Positions 45,386 through 59,625 are shown, counted from the first letter of the stretch. The stretch is DNA of 64,000 bases from Paraphysomonas bandaiensis (GCA_965644295.1 CBFFRP010000290.1:1-64000), one strand, 5' to 3'. The notes: generated by a model from the letters alone, not told the origin. Numbers and translations: made by a program.

Positions 45386-46433
45386 TGAAATAAATGTTAT
45401 TCATTGGTTTATTTGACTTGCTTTTTGCTACGAGACTATCGTGCAAACACGATCAAGGCAGAAATTATTGCTCTTCAATAATATCACATGCTCATCGTGC
45501 CACTAAATCTTGTAGTAAAGAAGTAGGTGATTTGGTACCTTCTAATCTAGAGAGAAAAAGAAGTATTTATCAACCGATCACGCTTGAAATAGCTATATAG
45601 ACATTATTGAAACACGTGACGTCGTATGTAATATGTAACTACACACTACATAACTACTAATGTTTACATGAAAGGTACATTAGTTAAATTGTTTTGCTAC
45701 ACTGTTTTGACTCTTACACCCCTAGTTTTTGCTAAATATCAGACATTCACTACTACTTTTCTAAGCTTAACAGATATAATGGGTTTGTACGTTTGTACCT
45801 ATGACCAGATAATCAGTAGTTATGCAGCTTAATACGCTAACCTTCATTTTTAAAACATCAATTGATTTAATTGGCAATTCAATTGGTGTGCGAGCCTGGT
45901 TCTAACAATGACATATATAAATTTCAAATTTTACTCTATTCTATATTATGCACAATGAAGATTTAATCTTAATAATAGTAAGAAAAACGTTGTGATTACT
46001 AGAATGCAAAATTGATCTTTATATGCACTGCTATTGTGCCGCTTACATTTGAATCTTAACTACTTCAGTATGAAGTGCAAGTCTTACCATGCGTAGTTGT
46101 ATCATTTTATTGCTGATTATAGTATTGCTCTTGATATGAGTTTGTTATCTGTTATCTGCACACGGGAATTCGTGCAGAAGCTCAAGAACACATATTTCAT
46201 GCAATATGCATTGTTTAATTGAAGCTAGTTTTATAGATCAGTTTCGTCGATAAAGATAAGAAAGGATACTACAACTTTTGTAACATAATTTGAAAGATAT
46301 TTTGGTAGTAGAGAAGACCTTAAGCAATCACATTATATTTTTCTACCAATAATCATGGGATCGTGTGTAGAAAATCAGATCAGATTCCTTGTCAACGGAA
46401 GAATGAAATTACAACAAATACATAAACTATAAA
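45386..46433. other. Intergenic between convergent genes
   Basis: It is AT-rich with no recognisable gene. A short open frame at 45394-45600 has no support. Confidence 0.5.
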
Positions 46434-49126
<2,693 letters not shown>

Positions 49127-49428
49127 TCAAACGATCTGACGGGTTAAGTGACAATAAATGGTTTCAATGCTGTGCAGTGCTGTCGACTTGCTATCATGAA
49201 TATGAATCAAGACGAACATACATATAATGAGTGCATATGTGAAGCTTTTGGCTTCACACTAGGGGTTTTTAGATGAGGAAAAAACCCATAGAGCTTCACA
49301 TATGCAGTCCATACATATAATGAGTGCATATGTGAAGCTTTTTGCTACAACTGTGAAGCTACGTATTCTCTGTATACTGTGTATATGGTATACATAGGTA
49401 TACGTGTACGTATATGAGTGTATACCTC

Positions 49429-51830
49429 GTAGAGCTAAATGATGATTCGGTATAGAAGTCTTCGAGTGATGGAAATGAAAGTCAACGTGCACATTCGTTT
49501 TTGTTACAGTGATTATGTTTTTCAGTTATTGTACATGTGTGACTCTGTAGGATACGAGTGAGAGTGTACAGTAGAACATGATCAGCTGTAGTATTATTGT
49601 GTTGTAGGGAGACACCATAATTTTCTATCACTAACGATTTCTGTAGTATTTGCAAAGAGACTTGTCTTTTGCCTACCTGTAGTGTAGTTTGAACGGAGGA
49701 CAACGGGCGAACTGGATCCGTGAGTGTTTGATTGATCTGTAGTATCAGTGTTGTATTTTCGATCCAAGTACGTATTTCTCTACGTGATAGGAAATTATGA
49801 AGAAGTCGAGCAACGAGAAGCTCAAGAAGTTTAGGAACAAGGCATTGGACCAGCGGTCCAGGGGCCAAGGGGCAGAGGCATTGACCCCAACGGTGCCGAT
49901 TCTGAAGTATGGGACGAACACCAACCTGGCGGTATTTAAGCAGAAGCTCACAGTGGCCGCCATGATGCTATTTGGTGACCTAGCGAGGCTCGTGGAGACC
50001 GATGAGTATTATGAACCACCCAAGATAAAGATCGAGGACTATGATCTTGATAATGACCCCCACGGTCTGAACCTGGAAGAACTTAAGGATGCGAGAAAGA
50101 CACGCCAAAGGAAGATTGACCAAATGCGTGACAACCGATCAGCTTTCTATGCGTTCATGTATGACAGACTGAGCAACGAGTCCGTGGACGCGATTAAGCA
50201 ATTGGAGGAATACGAAGAGATTAACTCCTCCAAGGACCCGCTACTGTTGTGGCTCGCTATCAAGCAGACTCACAAAACAGCGACGAACTCCAATGTAGGG
50301 ACCATCATGCGTGCAGAGACGAGAAAGAAGTACCAAGACGTGCGTCAGGGTCCATTTGAGAGTATCGTGGCCTATAAGGAGCGTTTCGATTTTCTTTTGG
50401 AAGCGTACAATGATATGGAGAATCCGAAGATGGAAGAAGAAGATATAGCGATGGACTTCTTCAGGGGTCTGGACGACACCAGATATGAGGAGTTTAAGAC
50501 CAGTTTTATGAACGACTTAATGATGGGTACCCAGAAGCCACCCAAGCACGTGAACGAGATCTACACTAAAGCTTCGAAGTATATCACCCCGAAGAGAGGA
50601 GCGAAACCTAATGGTGGTGTTGCATTTGTGAGCAGGAAGGACACCTCGACTAAACAACAGCGTCGCGCAGGTGATGCTGATGACAAGACGAAGTCGAATG
50701 GGACCGACGAGTCGAAAGGAGGCGTGCGAAAGCATAGAGGCCCTATTGTATGTTGGGGTTGTGGAAAGACTGGACACAAGCTAAACCAGTGTCAAGAGAA
50801 CGTCGAACCAGAGGAGAAACAATGCTCAGTGACTATGCAGAATGCGTTCACATCGGGAGGAGAGCGTTTCGAATGGTACGAAGTTCTACTAGACAATCAG
50901 GCGGATGTGTCCGTTGTGCACCCGTGGCTACTGACAGATGTGAGACCTGCCGATCGTAAGTGTAAAGTAGCTGGCTTGTCTGGTCACGCAGTAGAACTGC
51001 CCAATGTGGGAGAGCTGCCACAATTTTTCACATGTAAAACTGCCGACAACCTACGAGTCAGTGTGCTGTGCCAAGCTGATGTCGAAGACCTGTACCCTAT
51101 TGTGTATGAGCCAGGAGTGTCATACACGGTGTGTCTACCTAATAGAGAGCTAGTGTTCTACAGACGGAACAAAATGTATATAGCTGATATGTGGGATTGG
51201 GTGACACAAGGCAGGGTAAATATTACGACAACAAGAATGAAAGAACAAGAATACACTAAAAGCGAAGTGGTGAGAGCTCGGAGGGCGCTGGAACTTGTAC
51301 GGAACGCGGGTTTCGACTCAGAGCAGGGAGCCATGAACCTTGTGAGCGACGGAAATGTAACAGACGTGCCGTTGACGGCGCAAGACGTGAGGCGAGCTTT
51401 CGACATATACGGGAAGCCTTATGAAGCGGTTAGGGGGAAGACCACTAAACGTAAGAGCTGTAGGCAGTACGTGGACGTGGAAATCAAAGCAGATCAGCCC
51501 AAGCCGCAACGTTTGTATACCGATATATTCAGTGTGAGAAAACAACCGTTCCTGATAACACTGTCCGAGCCACTGGGGTTGACTCTTGTATCTCCGGTAG
51601 CTAGTGAGAAGACTGATGATCTAGGTCTAGCTTTTCAGGAGCAAGTATCTCTACTAAGAAGTCATGGTTTCGCACCAACTGTAGCCTATCTGGATCCGCA
51701 GCCTGGTTTCCAACCCCTCAGAGGACAGATTACAGGGGTGGAAGTGGATGTGTGTGGAGCAGGGGATCACATGGACAAGGTAGATCTCAAGATCCGGAGA
51801 CTGAAAGAGACTATTAGATCTGTGCAGGCA
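49429..51830 (+). mobile_element. Truncated CoDi-like Copia element trapped between host duplicates
   Basis: The segment fits exactly between the two 923-bp host copies. It holds about 370 bp of leader and then a gag-protease-integrase frame that stops inside the integrase core. Reverse transcriptase, RNase H and any 3' LTR are missing. No LTR pair or target duplication is seen. Confidence 0.8.
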
Positions 51831-51881
51831 GCAAAGAACGGCCAGACACCATTAACTCAAGTGCCTTTTCCACACCAATGA
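49797..51881 (+). CDS. Truncated Copia gag-protease-integrase polyprotein
   Basis: The frame is 694 residues. Residues 1-300 are gag (SIVAYKERFDFLLEAYNDM resembles the retrotransposon gag core). A zinc knuckle CWGCGKTGHKLNQC is at 319-332. The protease has VLLDNQADVSVVHP near 362, with DNQ where DSG/DTG is normal. The integrase region reads RARRALELVRNAGF, LTAQDVRRAFDIYG, YTDIFSVRKQPFLIT and FAPTVAYLDPQPGF, the style of diatom CoDi and related Copia lineages. The frame runs past 51830 into the duplicated MFE sequence and picks up 17 codons of antisense exon 4 before TGA. It is very unlikely to be functional alone. It differs clearly from the intact element at 3709. Confidence 0.85.
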   Translation: MKKSSNEKLKKFRNKALDQRSRGQGAEALTPTVPILKYGTNTNLAVFKQKLTVAAMMLFGDLARLVETDEYYEPPKIKIEDYDLDNDPHGLNLEELKDARKTRQRKIDQMRDNRSAFYAFMYDRLSNESVDAIKQLEEYEEINSSKDPLLLWLAIKQTHKTATNSNVGTIMRAETRKKYQDVRQGPFESIVAYKERFDFLLEAYNDMENPKMEEEDIAMDFFRGLDDTRYEEFKTSFMNDLMMGTQKPPKHVNEIYTKASKYITPKRGAKPNGGVAFVSRKDTSTKQQRRAGDADDKTKSNGTDESKGGVRKHRGPIVCWGCGKTGHKLNQCQENVEPEEKQCSVTMQNAFTSGGERFEWYEVLLDNQADVSVVHPWLLTDVRPADRKCKVAGLSGHAVELPNVGELPQFFTCKTADNLRVSVLCQADVEDLYPIVYEPGVSYTVCLPNRELVFYRRNKMYIADMWDWVTQGRVNITTTRMKEQEYTKSEVVRARRALELVRNAGFDSEQGAMNLVSDGNVTDVPLTAQDVRRAFDIYGKPYEAVRGKTTKRKSCRQYVDVEIKADQPKPQRLYTDIFSVRKQPFLITLSEPLGLTLVSPVASEKTDDLGLAFQEQVSLLRSHGFAPTVAYLDPQPGFQPLRGQITGVEVDVCGAGDHMDKVDLKIRRLKETIRSVQAAKNGQTPLTQVPFPHQ

Positions 51882-52451
51882 GACGTGGAAGACGCTGTGT
51901 ACCTCCCGCACCTGCACATAGATAATTGAGGAATGAATGACATACGCTTAGAACTTATTACCCGGGAGAATGCCAAGATGTACTTCAGGTAACCCCACAG
52001 ATGCAGTTGGAGACGCCATTCTCCAGTGACACGAAAGTGCAACCTCTAAACCACCGCCCAGTGCCACACCATTGATACAGGCAACAAGCGGTTTATCAAA
52101 CTCGTCTAGTGAAGCAATTACCTGCATTATTCAATAAATATTTGAGATGTTCTGCACATAACACACACCTCTGTGAGTCCAGGCTTCATCATATGCTTCC
52201 CAAGTGAGAACTCAGCGATGTCAGCTCCTGCAGAGAAGTTCTTTCCTTCTCCAAACAGCACCAGAGAGTTGCTTCTATCAGATCGAGCCTGATCCAACAG
52301 TCTCAACACGCCGTCTCGAACAGCCAGTGAGAACCCTGTCAGCATACAGCTCACCACATCAACAGCTGTTACAGATATGTATGATACCATTAACAGGAGG
52401 ATTAGATATCTTTATAAATGAAACTCCGTTCTTCAAAAAATAATGAGCCAT
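51831..52451 (-). pseudogene. Truncated 5' copy of the MFE gene
   Basis: The start codon (52451), exons 1-3 and the first part of exon 4 of the hydratase/dehydrogenase gene are present with intact splice sites, then the sequence ends at the junction with the Copia fragment. It can encode only the hydratase domain to about residue 157, so it is presumably non-functional. Confidence 0.9.
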
Positions 52452-52753
52452 TCAAACGATCTGACGGGTTAAGTGACAATAAATGGTTTCAATGCTGTGC
52501 AGTGCTGTCGACTTGCTATCATGAATATGAATCAAGACGAACATACATATAATGAGTGCATATGTGAAGCTTTTGGCTTCACACTAGGGGTTTTTAGATG
52601 AGGAAAAAACCCATAGAGCTTCACATATGCAGTCCATACATATAATGAGTGCATATGTGAAGCTTTTTGCTACAACTGTGAAGCTACGTATTCTCTGTAT
52701 ACTGTGTATATGGTATACATAGGTATACGTGTACGTATATGAGTGTATACCTC
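51831..52753. repeat. 923-bp direct duplication, second copy
   Basis: It is nearly identical to 48506-49428. Unlike the resident copy, it continues at 52754 directly into the Crypton-like unit sequence (CTGGGTGACTTCGAAG), which also follows the same motif at 55067. This junction therefore looks ancestral and the 49428/49429 junction looks derived. Confidence 0.95.
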
Positions 52754-53383
52754 TGGGTGACTTCGAAGTGAATGTGATGTGGAGATATGCATATACGAGT
52801 ACATGATTCAGAGGCTCTGCTGCCTCCTCTACTCACAGACACGAGTGAGGACTATCAACAGTGTGTGGTCATAGTGGTGTATAGTGGTGTGGGCTCCTCA
52901 TGAGGAGAGAGACTCGTATGATCATATGAATAATACCGCAGCAGATACACACACATACATACAGAACACCCACACACATATACATGCATAGACCGCATGG
53001 AGCACCCTGAATAGTCATATAGCTGCACCAGAAGCCTTCACCACTAATGCGCTCCTGAGTGTGTTATTTTATATGGTGTATCTGCATTAATGGTGCTGTG
53101 GAAGCTTATGTATCCGTTAGAAGACTGTGACGCTGTTGTTAATGCAGCTGGTGGTGATCGTCCATATGAGGACTTCCTCTATAAGGATAACATATGAGTA
53201 ATATGAGAGTGTGGATGAGTTGTGGGGGTGGTGAGAGTGTATGTATGTGGTAGATGGGCGCCTCTTACGACCCAACCAGTGAAGAGCCTGTCGACCATAT
53301 GACTCCTAATACTGTATCATTCGTAATGATCTGTTTTGTCATGTAAATATGACTGAGGTTTACATATATCATTTATCAAGATT

Positions 53384-53528
53384 AAGGTGATGTCGAAGAT
53401 AAGATGTATGTGTATGTATGAAGGTGATGTCGAAGATAAGATGTATGTGTATGTATGAAGGTGATGTCGAAGATAAGATGTATGTGCATGTATGTATGAA
53501 GGTGTTGTCGTAGATAACATATGTATGT
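53384..53528. repeat. Minisatellite, about 37-41-bp units
   Basis: The units read AAGGTGATGTCGAAGATAAG followed by ATGTATGTGTATGTATG. There are four in copy 1; the matching array in copy 2 (55702-55886) has one more. Confidence 0.9.
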
Positions 53529-53662
53529 ACATATATTACTAGTGTTGTGTATCAGACCGTGTAGAGTCGTTTACTAATCATTTATCAAGATGACGGTGCT
53601 ATTGTAGCTAAGAGATTGTAGCGTTTGATATGCACTACTTAAAATTAAAGAACTATCATTTA

Positions 53663-54722
53663 TCAATGCCGTACACGATTGAACTTGCAGATTTCATTGT
53701 ACAAGCAACGTACGAAATTCACAATTATATCCAGCACACTATAAAATATTTCATCATTAGCACGTGGAGGAACATTATTGAGGTTGCTGTATCCATCTGG
53801 CAGCAGCCCATTATCACTCACGATAGTATTAACAAATGACCTCACGCACTGTACTAGCTCGAGTACAAGCAATAACATCACTCTTCTGTAGTCAAACGTC
53901 AACCGACGACTTATGAGACGATATGGTCTTATTCCGCTCACCCTATCTCCATAGAACCATAAATCATACAGACAGATCAATTGAATTCTGGCTGTAAATC
54001 TTCAACCCTTTGAAACGAAGTGCATAATCTGATCATCTTATCAGTTAAAGGGTTTCCACCATTTCATATTACATTCATGATTATCTTGCATAATGCTCTT
54101 CTTTATCACTGACTTTTATGTCCGCTTTGTGCCCTTGCTCTTGAACAAGCATTGAGTCACCTTTCCAGCCAAAAAGTTCAATCATCAATGAAGCTACTGA
54201 ATCAGATCTACTCATCAAATTCCACATCAGTACAAAATATGCCCACATGAACAAGATATAGGACCAACTGCCTGCAATGGCATAGTGTACCATTAACATC
54301 ATCTTCGTCGCTAACGTGTTACAGCCATTCTTCTTCAGTTCATTGATATCTTTCTTGTAGCCATCTATTGCCTGGCTTAGTTCTACATATGCCCAAAGTA
54401 ATCAAGACAGATGTCTTTCGGGAATGGAATCTTCAAATTTTCATCATCATCAGAGCTTCAGGGTACTCTGCTTTACACCACACTGCAATATGGCCAACCT
54501 TTGCTTGTATGCTGCTTTCATTCCTGCTTTAGTTCGTTTCTTCTTATAGTCAGATACATTATCAGCATTGGAGTCAACAGACACAACCGGCTGTCGGCGT
54601 ATACGGCCACTTCCTCTTCCCCTTTGAGGCAACTCTTCTTCCCTGTCTGAATCTGTCTCACTCATGTTCGCAGTAACTATGGTCGAATATTGATATATGC
54701 CTCTAACGGATATGACGTTCAA
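53663..54722 (-). pseudogene. Degenerate Crypton-like tyrosine recombinase, copy 1
   Basis: Reading minus from 54722, three frames in turn give a polar N-terminus (SDREEELPQRGRGSGRIRR, GMKAAYKQRLAIL), then IPFPKDICLDYFGHM and AYVELSQAIDGYKKDINELK, then FVLMWNLMSRSDSV, FGWKGDSMLVQEQGHKAD and EEHYAR, then a last block with NNVPPRANDEIF. The WNLMxRSxSV and EQGHKxD segments are those of Crypton/DUF3504-type tyrosine recombinases, with the first catalytic arginine in LMSR and the lysine in HKAD. Stops and shifts separate the pieces. Some could be introns, but both copies share them. The catalytic C-terminal HxxR/Y boxes are not clear. Confidence 0.5.
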
Positions 54723-54874
54723 GGAGAATAGTAGAGTATTCTAACAGTGTAAAGTGACAATTTCCCTGTAAAATGGTATTTTTATTATAGCAAAGTGCCG
54801 GTTTTTGTGTGAAGCCTAAAGCTTCACATATGCATTGAATATGATTATCTACTATATATTTGTCCGTATTCGAG

Positions 54875-57232
54875 GCATATGTGAAGCTTTTGGCTTCACA
54901 CTAGGGGTTTTTAGATGAGGAAAAAACCCATAGAGCTTCACATATGCAGTCCATACATATAATGAGTGCATATGTGAAGCTTTTTGCTACAACTGTGAAG
55001 CTACGTATTCTCTGTATACTGTGTATATGGTATACATAGGTATACGTGTACGTATATGAGTGTATACCTCTGGGTGACTTCGAAGTGAATGTGATGTGGA
55101 GATATGCATATACGAGTACATGATTCAGAGGCTCTGCTGCCTCCTCTACTCACAGACACGAGTGAGGACTATCAACAGTGTGTGGTCATAGTGGTGTATA
55201 GTGGTGTGTGCTCCTCATGAGGAGAGAGACTCGTATGATCATATGAATAATACCGCAGCAGATACACACACATACATACAGAACACCCACACACATATAC
55301 ATGCATAGACCGCATGGAGCACCCTGAATAGTCATATAACTGCACCAGAAGCCTTCACCACTAATGCGCTCCTGAGTGTGTTATTTTATATGGTGTATCT
55401 GCATTAATGGTGCTGTGGAAGCTTATGTATCCGTTAGAAGACTGTGACGCTGTTGTTAATGCAGCTGGTGGTGATCGTCCATATGAGGACTTCCTCTATA
55501 AGGATAACATATGAGTAATATGAGAGTGTGGATGAGTTGTGGGGGTGGTGAGAGTGTATGTATGTGGTAGATGGGCGCCTCTTACGACCCAACCAGTGAA
55601 GAGCCTGTCGACCATATGACTCCTAATACTGTATCATTCGTAATGATCTGTTTTGTCATGTAAATATGACTGAGGTTTACATATATCATTTATCAAGATT
55701 AAGGTGATGTCGAAGATAAGATGTATGTGTATGTATGAAGGTGATGTCGAAGATAAGATGTATGTGTATGTATGAAGGTGATGTCGAAGATAAGATGTAT
55801 GTGCATGTATGTATGAAGGTGTTGTCGTAGATAAGATCTGTGTGCATGTTTGTATGAAGGTGTTGTCGTAGATAACATATGTATGTACATATATTACTAG
55901 TGTTGTGTATCAGACCGTGTAGAGTCGTTTACTAATCATTTATCAAGATGACGGTGCTATTGTAGCTAAGAGATTGTAGCGTTTGATATGCACTACTTAA
56001 AATTAAAGAACTATCATTTATCAATGCCGTACACGATTGAACTTGCAGATTTCATTGTACAAGCAACGTACGAAATTCACAATTATATCCAGCACACTAT
56101 AAAATATTTCATCATTAGCACGTGGAGGAACATTATTGAGGTTGCTGTATCCATCTGGCAGCAGCCCATTATCACTCACGATAGTATTAACAAATGACCT
56201 CACGCACTGTACTAGCTCGAGTACAAGCAATAACATCACTCTTTTGTAGTCAAACGTCAACCGACGACTTATGAGACGATATGGTCTTATTCCGCTCACC
56301 CTATCTCCATAGAACCATAAATCATACAGACAGATCAATTGAATTCTGGCTGTAAATCTTCAACCCTTTGAAACGAAGTGCATAATCTGATCATCTTATC
56401 AGTTAAAGGGTTTCCACCATTTCATATTACATTCATGATTATCTTGCATAATGCTCTTCTTTATCACTGACTTTTATGTCCGCTTTGTGCCCTTGCTCTT
56501 GAACAAGCATTGAGTCACCTTTCCAGCCAAAAAGTTCAATCATCAATGAAGCTACTGAATCAGATCTACTCATCAAATTCCACATCAGTACAAAATATGC
56601 CCACATGAACAAGATATAGGACCAACTGCCTGCAATGGCATAGTGTACCATTAACATCATCTTCGTCGCTAACGTGTTACAGCCATTCTTCTTCAGTTCA
56701 TTGATATCTTTCTTGTAGCCATCTATTGCCTGGCTTAGTTCTACATATGCCCAAAGTAATCAAGACAGATGTCTTTCGGGAATGGAATCTTCAAATTTTC
56801 ATCATCATCAGAGCTTCAGGGTACTCTGCTTTACACCACACTGCAATATGGCCAACCTTTGCTTGTATGCTGCTTTCATTCCTGCTTTAGTTCGTTTCTT
56901 CTTATAGTCAGATACATTATCAGCATTGGAGTCAACAGACACAACCGGCTGTCGGCGTATACGGCCACTTCCTCTTCCCCTTTGAGGCAACTCTTCTTCC
57001 CTGTCTGAATCTGTCTCACTCATGTTCGCAGTAACTATGGTCGAATATTGATATATGCCTCTAACGGATATGACGTTCAAGGAGAATAGTAGAGTATTCT
57101 AACAGTGTAAAGTGACAATTTCCCTGTAAAATGGTATTTTTATTATAGCAAAGTGCCGGTTTTTGTGTGAAGCCTAAAGCTTCACATATGCATTGAATAT
57201 GATTATCTACTATATATTTGTCCGTATTCGAG
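54875..57232. repeat. Crypton-like unit, copy 2 (2.36 kb)
   Basis: It is a head-to-tail copy of 52558-54874. The 41-bp length difference is one extra minisatellite unit (near 55830-55870). Only a few point differences were seen (for example GGGCTCC/GTGCTCC, CTTCTG/CTTTTG). Confidence 0.9.
56021..57080 (-). pseudogene. Degenerate Crypton-like tyrosine recombinase, copy 2
   Basis: It has the same broken reading as copy 1, offset 2,358 bp, including WNLMSRSDSV and EQGHKAD. One substitution changes DYRR to DYKR in the final block. Shared lesions show that the gene was already dead, or spliced, before the unit duplicated. Confidence 0.5.
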
Positions 57233-57317
57233 GCATATGTGAAGCTTTTGGCTTCACACTAGGGGTTTTTAGATGAGGAAAAAACCCATAGAGCTTCACA
57301 TATGCAGTCCATACATA
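57233..57317. repeat. Third, partial Crypton-unit copy
   Basis: The first 85 bp of the unit, through ATATGCAGTCCATACATA, are repeated and then run into CATA repeats. This suggests the array once had a third unit or that this is the original right flank. Confidence 0.75.
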
Positions 57318-57582
57318 CATACATACATACATACACCCCCACACCCCAGTATCTTCCGTGTATGTATGTATGTATGTACATATTCGTAGAGGTAGGTAGG
57401 TACGTATATTCAGGTATTCTTATTGTAGTGTTGTAGTGTATCACTACATGCTCAAGGTGTCGTAGTTGAGAAGGAGTAAGTTCAGTCGTCAGGAAGAGTC
57501 GCATGTCCTGTGAGTGTGACATACTGTATATGCATATATAACATCACTGCTCAGCATTCAGTCTACACACCAAATCTCTCAC
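57318..57582. promoter_or_regulatory. Upstream region of the DeSI-like gene
   Basis: It contains CATACATACATA, GTATGTATGTATGTAC and GTAGGTACGTATA words, then AT-rich sequence with TATATAACATC about 45 bp before the ATG at 57583. Confidence 0.35.
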
Positions 57583-58375
57583 ATGTCAAGTTTTGGTTCT
57601 CGTACATCAACAGGTTCAAAAGTTGTTCTGAATGTGTATGATCTCGGCCCGTACAATGACATGCTGTATCAATGGGGTATGGGGACATACCATAGTGGTG
57701 TACACGTAAACGGAAGAGAGTTTACATTTGCAGAGGGGGCTGGAGTTTTCTCACATGAGCCAAAGGATGTACCAGGAGATGCTCGTTTCAGAGAGGCCAT
57801 AGAGTTGGGATCGTTCAGCGGCTCGTTGAGTGAATTTGATGGCATATTAGACGAACTCAGAAGCCAATTCGCCGGAAACTCATATAATGTATTGACCAAA
57901 AACTGTAACCACTTTGCCGAAGCTTTTGTGTTAAAACTATTGAATAAACCTATCCCAGGTTATGTTAATCGTTTAGCTACTCTGGGTGGAATGGTCAGTT
58001 GTCTGTTTCCCCCATCTATGTTAGGAAACGCCCCTGTGAACCAGCAAAAGAGCACAGACTTATCTGGTGGTAATGCGTATCAAGTTATTGCACCAAGAAA
58101 TAAGGTCCCATCTAATCAGCCTACTCCCGCCCCATTACAAGCTTTCGCTGGATCTGGGCGAGTGCTCGGTATGTTTATACTCAGCATTCTACATACCTGA
58201 CTTTTCTTATAATGAAGGATCATCAAGTGGCACTTCATCGACATCTGAAAATCTTGGTCTCAATGTATGTGATTGACATGTCTGTAAAATTAATGTTATT
58301 TCTATGTTCTAGGATCGGCGGGAAAGAGCAAGAGCTGCCGCTTTGAAACGGTTTGAAGGAAATGCATCCACATAG
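57583..58375 (+). CDS. DeSI/PPPDE-family cysteine isopeptidase
   Basis: Exons 57583-58168, 58218-58264 and 58313-58375 give 231 residues. The PPPDE domain covers residues 12-145: VVLNVYDLGPYND, the catalytic histidine in GTYHSGVHV, FTFAEGAGVF, and the catalytic cysteine in LTKNCNHFAEAF, followed by IPGYVNRLA. This is the permuted papain fold of DeSI-1/DeSI-2 and Hag1-like enzymes, which cleave SUMO or ubiquitin from substrates. The C-terminal tail, in exons 2-3, ends DRRERARAAALKRFE, a basic helix like those that bind the p97/VCP N-domain. A p97 link is inference only. The start is the first ATG in frame and gives a full domain. Confidence 0.9.
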
Positions 58376-59020
58376 CCACGAAGTTATTGTATTTTGTGGT
58401 TGTGTGTGTATTGTAATATATTGAATCTCTTGCAAGTATGTTATGGGGTTTGTGTATCATATAGTATGAGGTCTATGCATACGTAGTTCACAGCACTACA
58501 TTAATATCGACTTTCAAATATGTTGAATTGATTTCATCACAATATACTAGGAATTACAACACTTGTTAGCGCATTATTAAACATGTTAAGAACAATTATT
58601 ATTGCAATTTCAGTAGGGGCTCAGAGTTGAAATAAATCCTTATTCTAATGTTGCTTGATAACTGCGATGTCTTATTACTAGTCAAATTCTAATCACTTGA
58701 GCAACTTGTTCTTTACCTACAATCATAATCTTAATAGCAGGGCCTGGTAACCATTAATGAGCCATTAATGGTAGTCCAGTTCCCGGCAATTATAATTATA
58801 ATGATGGTATTAAGTTAATATCTGTAATAATAACTCTCTTATATATACAGTGTACAGTGTACAGCACCAAGATCTTTGCGCTACATAACAGAGTTTCCAC
58901 GTTTACTAAATTTAATGGGAGCTGTACCACCTGTTAGGTTGTCTGTCAGCATAATTACGAAATCAGTTATATGCACAAAAAATTGTACTTCCGGAAAGAC
59001 CAAATACTACTCCTCGTCAA
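58376..59020. other. Intergenic between convergent DeSI and PPC genes
   Basis: It is AT-rich with no recognisable gene or repeat. A short palindrome ATTAATGAGCCATTAATGG lies near 58753. Confidence 0.5.
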
Positions 59021-59625
59021 CTATAATTCCACAGTCTCAGCATTTCGTGCACGAATTAACAATTCTTTAAATCCTGTAGTATTATCATATTCTCGAACAA
59101 ATTGAAGCAAAGGTTGCTCAAGAATAACTATTTCTGCAGTAGTATGAATAACACATCCGTGCAACACGTGACCCCCTTTGCAGTCTCCTTTTTCGTCACA
59201 AACCGTCATATGCAAATGCGTATTAAAAACATCACTGCTACCATCAGAACCACCATATGATAGGGTTCCTGTAAGACTTGTGATTTCAAAGTTTCTATCT
59301 TGCATATTCAATACTTCCATTGAGTTCGACTTCACGCTTGTAGCTAATCGCAACGCAACACTGCTCAGTGATCCAACGCACGATACAACGGCACCGGCTC
59401 TAATGCTGTAGGATTTCGTGAGTAACTCCAATTCCCTCTGTGGTTAAATTAATGCCAAAATGAATTGAATTAAGTAACTACCCTCATATCTTGGCCAGGT
59501 CGTAATCTCACACTTACAGTATACACTGAGCTCGATACACCTGTATCATGAGTCCCTTGTGTTGGTGAGGCATCAACTGACCATCCCAAGCATACTAAAA
59601 TCAATACAATAGAGCTGAGCTGCAT
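59021..59625 (-). CDS. Secreted PPC (PCC/DUF296) domain protein
   Basis: Two exons, 59482-59625 and 59021-59437, joined across a 44-nt intron, give 186 residues. The first 20 or so form a signal peptide (MQLSSIVLILVCLGW). The PPC fold follows: VSVRLRPGQDMR, VVSCVGSLSSVALRLA, FEITSLTGTLS, the metal/trimer motif HLHMTVCDEKGD, GGHVLHGCVIHTTAEIV and TGFKELLI. In plants PPC domains occur in AT-hook nuclear proteins, while single-domain PPC proteins also occur in bacteria and archaea. A single PPC domain behind a secretory signal points to an extracellular or endomembrane role, and the biochemical function is unknown. It is divergent from BolA, 342 bp apart. Confidence 0.82.

Larger units (their letters stand above)
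52558..54874. repeat. Crypton-like unit, copy 1 (2.3 kb)
   Basis: The unit begins at GCATATGTGAAGCTTTTGGC, ends just before the same sequence at 54875, and is about 99% identical to the next unit. It carries a broken minus-strand recombinase gene, a minisatellite (53384-53528) and several copies of the 14-mer AGCTTCACATATGC in both orientations. Confidence 0.85.
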
